DNA of 64,000 bases from Goodfellowiella coeruleoviolacea (GTDB lineage Bacteria > Actinomycetota > Actinomycetes > Mycobacteriales > Pseudonocardiaceae), in NCBI RefSeq assembly GCF_024171785.1, contig NZ_JAMTCK010000001.1, forward strand, positions 310,134 through 374,133. The letters are read 5' to 3'. Of the stretch, positions 25,035 through 32,557 are shown in pieces (the stretch's first letter is position 1; each line of letters starts with the position of its first letter). The notes under the pieces were generated by a model. It had not been told where the DNA came from. It was given only the letters and a program-made list of their open reading frames with translations, and ran no database searches. Made by a program: the position numbers and the translations under genes.

Positions 25035-25784
25035 CTAGCCGTCCGCCGTGGCCGCGGTGCTGTGGTGCGCGGACAGGACCGGGCTCGCCTCGCCGAACCC
25101 GCCGTAGGGGCCGGCCTTGGCGCGTTTGCGGACCTCGTCGAAGTGCCGGTGCACGGCCTCGGCCGCGGCGTCGCCGTCGCCGAGCACCAGGGCGTCCACG
25201 ATCTGCTGGTGCCGTTCGGCCGTGCGGGTGGCTGACGTCGGCGGGCCGCCGAGTTCGTCCTCGGCGGTGCGGTAGACGTCCCAGAACAGCCCGGCCAACT
25301 CGCGGGCGAGGTCGAAGCCGGCCTCGGCGCAGATGAGTTCGTGGAACTCGCGGTCGGCCAGCGCGCTGTCCGGTCCCTTGCGGCGCATCCGCGCGACGCA
25401 CGCCTCCAGTTCGGCGATCAGCTCGGGGCGGTGCCGGCTGGCGACCCGGCGGGTCAGCTCGGTGTCGATCATCTCCCGCACTTCGAGCAGGTCCCGCAGC
25501 CGGCCGACGTCGGTGGCGCCCCGGGTGCGGGTGCGGAACAGCAGCCAGGTCTGCAGCGCCTCCGAGCCGCCGGAGCCCACGAAGGTGCCGTAGCCGTGCC
25601 GGATCTCCACGATGCCCAGTGCCTGGAGGGACTTCATCGCCTCGCGGATGGAGTTGCGGCTCACCCCGATGTCGTTCATCAGGTCGAGTTCGGTGGGCAT
25701 CGGCGCCCCCGGGGGCAGTTCGCGTTCGACGATCAGGTCGATGATCCGCTTGGTGATCTCTTCGTTGCGTTGCGGGCGCGCCAA
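25035..25784 (-). CDS. FadR-subfamily GntR regulator
   Basis: A 249-residue GntR regulator. N-terminal winged helix: ITKRIIDLIVERELPPGAPMPTE, then LMNDIGVSRNSIREAMKSLQ and LGIVEIRHGYGTFVG. The C-terminal FCD domain has the metal/ligand pattern (Asp in LADREFHELIC, and His residues in TAERHQQIVDALVLGD and AVHRHFDEV). I chose the TTG at 25784, with GGAGG six bases upstream (25791-25795); the frame remains open further but the added residues look non-coding. It is divergent from the Dpp-type importer operon, with a strong palindrome next to that promoter, so it probably represses uptake until a carboxylate ligand binds. Confidence 0.9.
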   Translation of the reverse strand: MARPQRNEEITKRIIDLIVERELPPGAPMPTELDLMNDIGVSRNSIREAMKSLQALGIVEIRHGYGTFVGSGGSEALQTWLLFRTRTRGATDVGRLRDLLEVREMIDTELTRRVASRHRPELIAELEACVARMRRKGPDSALADREFHELICAEAGFDLARELAGLFWDVYRTAEDELGGPPTSATRTAERHQQIVDALVLGDGDAAAEAVHRHFDEVRKRAKAGPYGGFGEASPVLSAHHSTAATADG

Positions 25785-25896
25785 TACCGTCCTCCGGATC
25801 CGCTGGTTGCCGGCATGTCGCCGCGCCGGACATCCTACGTCACGCTGCGCTGTCCACTCGGTACACCAGCGGTGATCCGCGATGTCGCGCGGACTC

Positions 25897-25925
25897 TTGA
25901 TTCTCCAGCCGGCGAGACCTAGAGT
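25897..25925 (+). promoter_or_regulatory. Promoter of the Dpp-type importer operon
   Basis: TTGATT (25897-25902), 17-bp spacer, TAGAGT (25920-25925), 74 bases before the ATG. Confidence 0.65.
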
Positions 25926-25934
25926 TCGGACACC

Positions 25935-25963
25935 AGTCGTAGGACGTCCCATGTCCTACGACT
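25935..25963. promoter_or_regulatory. GntR operator palindrome
   Basis: Perfect 11-bp arms AGTCGTAGGAC (25935-25945) and GTCCTACGACT (25953-25963) around GTCCCAT, covering the presumed start point of the importer operon. A lone similar half-site (CATCCTACGTC) lies near 25830, closer to the GntR gene. Confidence 0.78.
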
Positions 25964-25998
25964 TATCTTCTGGCGGCAATCACTGAAGTCTGGAGACG

Positions 25999-27615
25999 AT
26001 GATGTCCCCAAGCCCGATCGGGTCCGGTCGGCCGATGAGCCGGCGCGACATGTTGCGCTTCACAGGGTTGGCGGGCACCGCGATGGCGTTCACCGCAGCG
26101 CTCAACGCGTGCGGCGGGCCAGCCTCCACGAACAAGACGGGAAACGACAAGGACTCCATCACCGCCGTGCTCGGCTACGGCAACAACCAGACGTGGGATC
26201 CGCTGCAGACCGCCTCGGCCTTCTCGATGGCCGCCAACCTGCACTGCTACGAGTCCCTGGTGGAGGGTGACCCGATCACCCGGGAACCCTTCCCCGGCCT
26301 GGCCAAGGCCCTGCCAACCGACCTGTCCGGCACGAGCCTCACCTTCCAGTTGCGCGACGGCGCCACCTGGCACGACGGCCAGCCGGTCACCGCCGACGAC
26401 GTCGTCTTCACCTACGCGCGGGCACTCAGCCCGACCGAGAACGTCCTGGTGCGCAGCTTCTTCGCGAACTGGCTGCAGGAAGTGCGCAAAGTGGACGACC
26501 GCTCCGTCGAGTTCGTGCTGAAGTTCCCGTTCCCCTACGCGCTGCAACGCATCCAGACCTGCAAGATCGTGCCCAAGCACGTCTTCGACGGTCACTGGGA
26601 CGACGCCGCGAACGGCAAGGTCGTCGGCTCGGGTCCGTACAAGGTGACCGAGCAGGCGCCGCTGAGCCACACCACGTTCGAGAAGTTCGAGCAGTACAAC
26701 GGCCCCCGGCCGGCCGCCTACAAGAAGATGCTGTGGAAGTCCATCGTGGACGCCTCGCCCCGGGTGGCCGCGATCTCCGGTGCCAACCCGGACGCGCAGA
26801 TCGTGGAGAACATCCCGGCGGCCAACGCCGAGCAGCTGCGCGCGGCCGGCCGCACCGTGGAGTTCGCCGACGGCGGCAACAACCTGTTCCTGCTGTTCAA
26901 CACCGCGCACGCGCCGTTCGACGACAAGCGCGTCCGGCAGGCGCTGCACTACGCGATCGACAAGAAGAAGATGGTCGAGATCGGCCTGCAGGGCGCTGGC
27001 ACGCCGGCGACCTCGTTCATCAACCCGAAGCTGCCGGTGTCCCAGCAGCCGGACACCGACCTCTCCTACAACCCGGAGAAGGCCAAGGAGCTGTTGCAGG
27101 AGGCCGGCGTGAGCGGCCTGAAGATCACCCTGTCCACCACCAACACCTCCCTGGTGGCCGGCTGCGTCACCGTGATCAAGGAGGGTTGGGACGCCATCGG
27201 CGTGGAGACCACTCTGGACTCCCAGGACACCAAGGCGCTGTTCTCCAAACTGGACAACGGCACCGACTTCCAGGTGGTCGCCACGACCAACAACCCGATG
27301 CAGTTCGGCAACGACCCGGACCTGCTCACCCGCTACTACTACGACCAGCAGTCCAACCTGAGCGCCAGGTACGCCCGCTGGACCGGGGCCGACGCCACCG
27401 CGCTGCTGCAGTTGCAGGACCAGGCCGCCGCGGAGACCGACGAGGCCAAGCGCAAGGCGCTCACCAAGCAGCTGCTGGACATGATCGCCGACCAGGCCGT
27501 CATCTACCCCGTGGTGTTCACCCAGCTCGGCACCGCGTGGGACCCGAAGGCCATCACCGGCGTGCGGGCCCAGGGCTACCCGGGCATCTACCTCAACCAG
27601 GCCAAGCCGGCCTGA
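25999..27615 (+). CDS. Solute-binding lipoprotein, family 5 (Dpp/Opp type)
   Basis: A 538-residue SBP_bac_5 lipoprotein. The N-terminus has a twin-arginine-like motif SRRDMLRFTGLAG and then a lipobox LNAC, so it may be exported folded through Tat and lipidated. The family core is clear: TFQLRDGATWHDGQPVTADDVVFTYARAL and the ligand-cleft blocks GSGPYKVTE and DDKRVRQALHYAIDKKKMV. It binds an oligopeptide, glycoside or other small ligand outside the membrane. ATG start with GGAGA about six bases upstream. It opens an operon of importer plus a DapA/NanA-like lyase, so the ligand may be an amino-sugar acid or keto-acid precursor rather than a peptide (inference). Confidence 0.9.
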   Translation: MMSPSPIGSGRPMSRRDMLRFTGLAGTAMAFTAALNACGGPASTNKTGNDKDSITAVLGYGNNQTWDPLQTASAFSMAANLHCYESLVEGDPITREPFPGLAKALPTDLSGTSLTFQLRDGATWHDGQPVTADDVVFTYARALSPTENVLVRSFFANWLQEVRKVDDRSVEFVLKFPFPYALQRIQTCKIVPKHVFDGHWDDAANGKVVGSGPYKVTEQAPLSHTTFEKFEQYNGPRPAAYKKMLWKSIVDASPRVAAISGANPDAQIVENIPAANAEQLRAAGRTVEFADGGNNLFLLFNTAHAPFDDKRVRQALHYAIDKKKMVEIGLQGAGTPATSFINPKLPVSQQPDTDLSYNPEKAKELLQEAGVSGLKITLSTTNTSLVAGCVTVIKEGWDAIGVETTLDSQDTKALFSKLDNGTDFQVVATTNNPMQFGNDPDLLTRYYYDQQSNLSARYARWTGADATALLQLQDQAAAETDEAKRKALTKQLLDMIADQAVIYPVVFTQLGTAWDPKAITGVRAQGYPGIYLNQAKPA

Positions 27616-27628
27616 GCGGAGCGAGCAC

Positions 27629-28588
27629 ATGACCGTCGTCCTGCGGATGCTGCTCGGCCGCATCCTCTCCCTGGTGCCGCTGCTGCTCGGCGTCATCCTG
27701 TTCGTCTTCGTCGTGATGCGGTTCTCCCCCGTCGACCCGGCGATGGCGGCGTTTGACGGGGCCAACGCCACCCAGGCGCAGCTCGACCAGTTCCGGCGCG
27801 AGAACGGCCTGCTCGACCCGCTGCCCGTGCAGTACGTGCGGTTCGTCTGGCACCTGGTGCAGGGCGACTTCGGGCACAGCGTGATCACCCGGCAGCCGGT
27901 CGGCGAGATCATCGCGACCGCGCTGCCGCTCACCGTCCAGCTGACCCTGCTGGGGCTGGGCATCGCCCTGGTGGTGTCACTGCTGCTCGGGGTGACCTCG
28001 GCGCTGTTCCGGGACCGCTGGCCGGACCAGCTGATCCGGGTGGTGACGCTGGCCGGGCTGGCCGCGCCGGCCTTCTGGATCGCCCTGCTGCTGGTGCAGT
28101 GGCTGGCCGTCGGCCAGGGGCTGTTCCCCACCAGCGGCTACATCAGCCCGAACGACTCGTTCACCGGCTGGCTGAACTCGCTGACCCTGCCGGCGATCTC
28201 GCTGGCCCTGCCGGTCGCCGCGCAGCTGACCCGCGTCATCCGCACGTCCATGGTGGAGGAACTGGACAAGGACTACGTGCGCACCGCGCGGGGCGGCGGC
28301 CTGCCGCCGGTGGTCGTGGTGGGGCGCAACGTGCTGCGCAACGCCCTGGTCACCCCGCTCACCGTGCTCGGGCTGCGGGTCGGCTACCTGCTCGGCGGCG
28401 CGGTGGTCATCGAAACCATGTTCGCGCTGCCCGGCATGGGGCAGAACATGATCCAGGCGGTCCTGGACGGCGACACCGCAAAGGTGCAGGGCTTCGTGAT
28501 CACCATCGCGACCGGGTTCGTGCTGGTGAACCTGATCGTCGACGTCCTCTACCTGATCGTCAACCCGCGACTGAGGAGCCACTCGTGA
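27629..28588 (+). CDS. dppB: Dpp-type ABC permease (DppB)
   Basis: A 319-residue permease. The N-terminus RMLLGRILSLVPLLLGVILFVFVVMRFSPVDP and the GLLDPLPVQYVRFVWHLVQGDFGHS block are the DppB signature. The cytoplasmic loop is VRTARGGGLPPVVVVGRNVLRNAL, with a shortened EAA region. About six membrane helices. It lies 13 bp after the binding-protein gene and ends in a TGATG overlap with the next gene, so translation is coupled. Confidence 0.9.
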   Translation: MTVVLRMLLGRILSLVPLLLGVILFVFVVMRFSPVDPAMAAFDGANATQAQLDQFRRENGLLDPLPVQYVRFVWHLVQGDFGHSVITRQPVGEIIATALPLTVQLTLLGLGIALVVSLLLGVTSALFRDRWPDQLIRVVTLAGLAAPAFWIALLLVQWLAVGQGLFPTSGYISPNDSFTGWLNSLTLPAISLALPVAAQLTRVIRTSMVEELDKDYVRTARGGGLPPVVVVGRNVLRNALVTPLTVLGLRVGYLLGGAVVIETMFALPGMGQNMIQAVLDGDTAKVQGFVITIATGFVLVNLIVDVLYLIVNPRLRSHS

Positions 28589-30564
28589 TGCGCCGCGGCC
28601 TGAGCGCGAGGCTGTCCCGGCCCGGGATCGGCTTCCGCAAACTGAACACCGTGTCCTGGGTGGCACTGGGACTGCTGGTGGTGCTGGCGCTGGTGGCCGT
28701 GTTCGGCCCGCTGATCACGCCGCACGACCCGGACGCGCTGGGCACCAGCATCGGTGGGCCGAGCGGGGAGCACTGGTTCGGCACCGACCGGTCCGGCCGG
28801 GACATCTTCTCCCGCCTGGTCCACGGCACCCGCTGGTCGCTGACGATCGGCCTGGGCGCCGTGGTGCTGGCCCTGGTGGCCGGCGGGCTGGTCGGCGCGC
28901 TCGCGGCCACCTCGGCGCGGCGGGTCGACTCGGTGATCATGCGCGTGCTGGACGTGGTCATGGCCTTCCCCGGGATCGCGCTGGCCGCGGTGCTGGTGGC
29001 GGTGTTCGGCCGGGACATCTCCGTGCTGATCCTGGCGATCGGCTTCCTGAACACGCCGCCGGTCGCCCGGGTGGTGCGGGCCAACGTGCTCGCCCAGTAC
29101 GGCGAGGACTACGTCGCCGCCGAGCGGATCATCGGCGCCCGGCGCTGGTTCATCCTGGCCAGGCACGTGGCGGTGAACTGCGCCGCCCCGGTGCTGGTGT
29201 ACTGCACGGTCACCGTGGCCGACGCGATCGTGTTCGAGGCGTCGCTGTCGTTCATCGGCGCGGGCATCCAGCCGCCCAACCCGTCGTGGGGCTCGGTGCT
29301 GGCCGACGGCAAGGACCTGGTGCTCACCGGCGGCTGGTGGGCCACGCTGTTCCCCGGCCTGCTGATCCTGGTCACCGTGCTGGCGCTGAACGTGCTGGCC
29401 GAACGGATCTCCGACGCGTGGGCGGCGCCGGCCGCAGCGCGCGGGGCCAACTCGGTCACCCCCAAGGCGATCGCCGCGCAGGAGTCCACCGAGAACACCG
29501 AGCCGGTGCTGCCCATCGCCGGGCTGCGCGAGGTGGGCGAGCGGCTCAGCCGCACCGCCCGCGACCTCGGTGACGCACCGCCCGTGCTCGACGTGGAGCA
29601 CCTGACGATCTCCTTCCCCGGCCGGCACAACGGCGTGAACGTCGTGGACGACGTGTCGTTCACCGTGCGCGCCGGCGAGGTGCTCGGCCTGATCGGCGAG
29701 TCGGGCTGCGGCAAGTCGCTGACGTCGCTGTCCATCATGGGATTGCAGCCGGCCAATGCGCGGGTGTCCGGGCAGATCCGGTTCGAGCAGCGCGACCTGC
29801 TGGCGTTGAAGCCCAGCCAGCTGCGCCGCCACCTCGGCCACGACATCGCCATGATCTACCAGGACGCGCTGTCCTCCCTCAACCCGGCCATGACGATCCA
29901 GGCGCAGCTCAAGCAGTTCGTCCGGCGGGGCGGCACCCGCACGCCGGTGGAACTGCTGGAACTGGTCGGCCTCGATCCACAGCGGACACTGCGGGCCTAC
30001 CCGCACGAGCTGTCCGGCGGGCAGCGGCAGCGGGTGCTCATCGCCATGGCCCTGTCCCGCAGCCCCAAGCTGATCGTGGCCGACGAGCCGACCACCGCGC
30101 TGGACGTCACGGTGCAGGCCCAGATCATGCGGCTGCTGCTGCGGCTGAAGGACGAACTCGGGTTCGCGCTCATCCTGGTCTCCCACGACCTGGCGCTGGT
30201 CTCCGAGGTGGCCGACCGGGTCGTGGTGATGTACGGCGGGCAGGTGGCCGAGATGGGCGCCACCGCGCAGATCATCGGCTCACCCCGGCACCACTACACG
30301 CGCGGCCTGCTCAGCGCCGTGCTGTCGCTGGAGGAGAACCAGACCACGCTGACCCAGATCCGGGGCGTGGTGCCGGCACCGGCCGACTTCCCCGCCGGCT
30401 GCCGCTTCGCCGACCGCTGCCCGGCCGCGCGGGCGGTCTGCCACCGCGAGGCACCGGCCCGCGTCGGCGACAACACCACCCACCTGATCGCCTGTCACTT
30501 CCCCGCCGAACGGATCGCGATCGGCTCGGCACAGGACGCACTGCCGGAAGGAGTCGGATCGTGA
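28588..30564 (+). CDS. Fused DppC permease - DppD ATPase
   Basis: A 658-residue natural fusion. Residues 1-285 are a DppC permease: HWFGTDRSGRDIFSRLVHGTRWSL, then an EAA loop YVAAERIIGARRWFILARHVAVNCAAPVL, six helices. After a linker (about 285-330) comes a DppD-type ATPase: Walker A GESGCGKS near 375, signature LSGGQRQRVLIAMALS, Walker B LIVADEPTTALD, and the C-terminal oligopeptide-ABC Cys region CRFADRCPAARAVCHRE that can hold an iron-sulphur cluster. Such fusions occur in several actinobacteria. ATG 28588 overlaps the dppB stop; GTG 28585 is an equally possible start. It pairs with DppB in the membrane and the next ATPase in the cytosol. Confidence 0.88.
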   Translation: MRRGLSARLSRPGIGFRKLNTVSWVALGLLVVLALVAVFGPLITPHDPDALGTSIGGPSGEHWFGTDRSGRDIFSRLVHGTRWSLTIGLGAVVLALVAGGLVGALAATSARRVDSVIMRVLDVVMAFPGIALAAVLVAVFGRDISVLILAIGFLNTPPVARVVRANVLAQYGEDYVAAERIIGARRWFILARHVAVNCAAPVLVYCTVTVADAIVFEASLSFIGAGIQPPNPSWGSVLADGKDLVLTGGWWATLFPGLLILVTVLALNVLAERISDAWAAPAAARGANSVTPKAIAAQESTENTEPVLPIAGLREVGERLSRTARDLGDAPPVLDVEHLTISFPGRHNGVNVVDDVSFTVRAGEVLGLIGESGCGKSLTSLSIMGLQPANARVSGQIRFEQRDLLALKPSQLRRHLGHDIAMIYQDALSSLNPAMTIQAQLKQFVRRGGTRTPVELLELVGLDPQRTLRAYPHELSGGQRQRVLIAMALSRSPKLIVADEPTTALDVTVQAQIMRLLLRLKDELGFALILVSHDLALVSEVADRVVVMYGGQVAEMGATAQIIGSPRHHYTRGLLSAVLSLEENQTTLTQIRGVVPAPADFPAGCRFADRCPAARAVCHREAPARVGDNTTHLIACHFPAERIAIGSAQDALPEGVGS

Positions 30565-31553
30565 GCGAGCACCTGCTCGAACTCGACGGCGTGCACGTGG
30601 TGCACCGGGTCCGCTCGTCGAGCCTGTTCGGCCGCGACGAGGTGCACGCGCTGACCGACGCGAACCTCGTGCTCACGCCGGGGCAGACCGTCGGCGTGGT
30701 CGGCGAGTCCGGCTGCGGCAAGTCCACTCTGGCCAAGGTGGTCGTCGGCCTGCAACGCCCCACCAGCGGCACGGTCCGCTACCGGGGCACCTCCCTGTGG
30801 GCGATGGGCGCCGGGCAGCGGGCCCGCGAGTTCGGCCGGGACGTCGGCATGGTCTTCCAGGACCCGTCCACCGCGCTGAACCGCCGGCTGCCGGTCGCCC
30901 GGATCATCCGCGACCCGCTCGACGTGCACCGCGTGGGCACGCCCGCGGAGCGCGCCGACCGGGTGCGGGAGCTGATGTCGCTGGTCGGCCTGCCCAGCAG
31001 CGCCGAGCAGGCGGTGCCCAGCCAGCTGTCCGGTGGCCAGCGCCAGCGCGTGGCCATCGCGCGGGCGCTGGCGCTGCGGCCGGGGCTGCTGGTCGCGGAC
31101 GAGCCGACCTCGGCGCTGGACGTGTCCGTGCGGGCGCAGATCCTCAACCTGCTGATGGACCTGCGCGACCGGCTCAACCTGGCGATGGTGTTCGTCTCCC
31201 ACGACATCCAGACCGTGCGCAAGATGAGCGACCGGATCGTCACCATGTACCTCGGCCGGATCGTGGAGGAGGCGCCGGCCTCGGCCCTGCCCGACCAGGC
31301 GCACCACCCCTACACCAGGGCGTTGTTCTCGGCCACGCCCAGCCTGCTGCACGCGGTCGAACCGATCGTGCTGACCGGTCCGGTGCCGTCGGCGACCGCA
31401 CCGCCCAGCGGCTGCGGCTTCCGCACCCGCTGCTGGAAGGCCACCGACGACTGCGCGCGCGCACTGCCGCCGCTCGCCTCGGCCGGTGAGTCCGCGCAGC
31501 ACACCTACCGATGCATCCACCCAGAACTACCAACCGAAGTGAGTGCCCCGTGA
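30561..31553 (+). CDS. dppF: Dpp-type ABC ATPase (DppF)
   Basis: A 330-residue ATPase. Walker A GESGCGKSTLAKVVVG, signature LSGGQRQRVAIARALAL, Walker B LLVADEPTSALD, switch His in VFVSHDIQTV. The C-terminal oligo_HPY region has CGFRTRCWKATDDC. It forms a heterodimer with the ATPase half of the fused protein. GTG start overlaps the previous stop by four bases and its own stop overlaps the lyase start. Confidence 0.92.
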   Translation: MSEHLLELDGVHVVHRVRSSSLFGRDEVHALTDANLVLTPGQTVGVVGESGCGKSTLAKVVVGLQRPTSGTVRYRGTSLWAMGAGQRAREFGRDVGMVFQDPSTALNRRLPVARIIRDPLDVHRVGTPAERADRVRELMSLVGLPSSAEQAVPSQLSGGQRQRVAIARALALRPGLLVADEPTSALDVSVRAQILNLLMDLRDRLNLAMVFVSHDIQTVRKMSDRIVTMYLGRIVEEAPASALPDQAHHPYTRALFSATPSLLHAVEPIVLTGPVPSATAPPSGCGFRTRCWKATDDCARALPPLASAGESAQHTYRCIHPELPTEVSAP

Positions 31554-32476
31554 CCGCGACATTCGCCGGCGTCATCCCCCCGCTGTGCACCCCGTTCCAC
31601 GACGACTTCACGGTGGACACCGGTTCGCTGCGGCGTTCGGTCGACTTCCAGCTGAACGCCGGCGTGCACGGGGTGTTCATCCTCGGCTCGTCCAGTGAGG
31701 TGGCCTTCCTGCCCGACGCGCAGCGCCGAACCGTCATGGAGACCACCATCGACGAGGTCGCCGGTCGGGTGCCGGTGCTGGTCGGCTGCATCGACATGAC
31801 CACGCTGCGGGTGGCCGAACACGTGCGGGCGGCCGAAGCGGCCGGGGCGGCCGGGATCGTGGTCACCGCGCCGTACTACACCCGCACGCACGTGGCCGAG
31901 ATCGAGCGGCACTTCCGGCTGCTGCGCGAGCTGACCGAGTTGCCGATCTTCGCCTACGACATCCCGATGGCCGTGCACACCAAGCTCGACGGCGAGATGG
32001 TGCTGCGGCTCGCCGAGGACGGCGTGATCGCCGGCCTGAAGGACTCCAGCGGTGACGACGCCGGGTTCCGCTACGTGCTGTTGGGCAAGCGCGACCGGGG
32101 CCTGGCCGACTTCGCCGTGTTCACCGGCTCGGAACTCGTGGTCGACTCGGTGCTGGCCATGGGCGCCGACGGCGTGGTTCCCGGCCTCGGCAACGTCGAC
32201 CCCGCCGGCTACGTGGCGATCTACGACCACGTTCGCGCCGGCGACCTCGCCGCGGCCAGCGCGGAACAGGAGCGGCTGATGCGCCTGTTCACCATCACCG
32301 ACGTGGCGCCGCCGAGCCGGATGGGCCGGGGATCGGCCGCGCTGGGCGCGTTCAAGGCCGCCATGAAGATGCGCGGCCTCATCGACAACGCCGTGATGGC
32401 CCCGCCGCAGTTGCCGCTCAACGACGAGGAGCTGGTGCGCATCAAGGACAAGCTCGTGGCGGCCGGCCTGCTCTGA
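31550..32476 (+). CDS. DapA/NanA family aldolase (dihydrodipicolinate synthase-like)
   Basis: A 308-residue class I aldolase of the DHDPS/N-acetylneuraminate lyase superfamily. Schiff-base Lys164 in AGLKDSSGD, partner Tyr136 in FAYDIP, and pyruvate-binding motif GSSSE (47-50 region; GTTGE in true DapA). The change from TT to SS and its place in an importer operon argue for a catabolic lyase or dehydratase (sialic acid, keto-deoxy sugar acid or hydroxyproline-type substrates) rather than lysine synthesis. GTG start in a GTGA overlap with dppF. It is the last gene of the operon, followed by a hairpin. Confidence 0.88.
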   Translation: MTATFAGVIPPLCTPFHDDFTVDTGSLRRSVDFQLNAGVHGVFILGSSSEVAFLPDAQRRTVMETTIDEVAGRVPVLVGCIDMTTLRVAEHVRAAEAAGAAGIVVTAPYYTRTHVAEIERHFRLLRELTELPIFAYDIPMAVHTKLDGEMVLRLAEDGVIAGLKDSSGDDAGFRYVLLGKRDRGLADFAVFTGSELVVDSVLAMGADGVVPGLGNVDPAGYVAIYDHVRAGDLAAASAEQERLMRLFTITDVAPPSRMGRGSAALGAFKAAMKMRGLIDNAVMAPPQLPLNDEELVRIKDKLVAAGLL

Positions 32477-32485
32477 GTTCTCCCA

Positions 32486-32534
32486 CCGGGGCCGGGCACA
32501 CCGCGGGGCAGACCACCCGCGGGTCCGGCCCCGG
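32486..32534. terminator. Hairpin between convergent operon ends
   Basis: CCGGGGCCGG (32486-32495) pairs with CCGGCCCCGG (32525-32534); the loop contains a second CCGCGGG/CCCGCGG pairing. It lies between the lyase and GH76 genes. Confidence 0.6.
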
Positions 32535-32557
32535 CACCGCCGGGCCAACCCTGGCGA

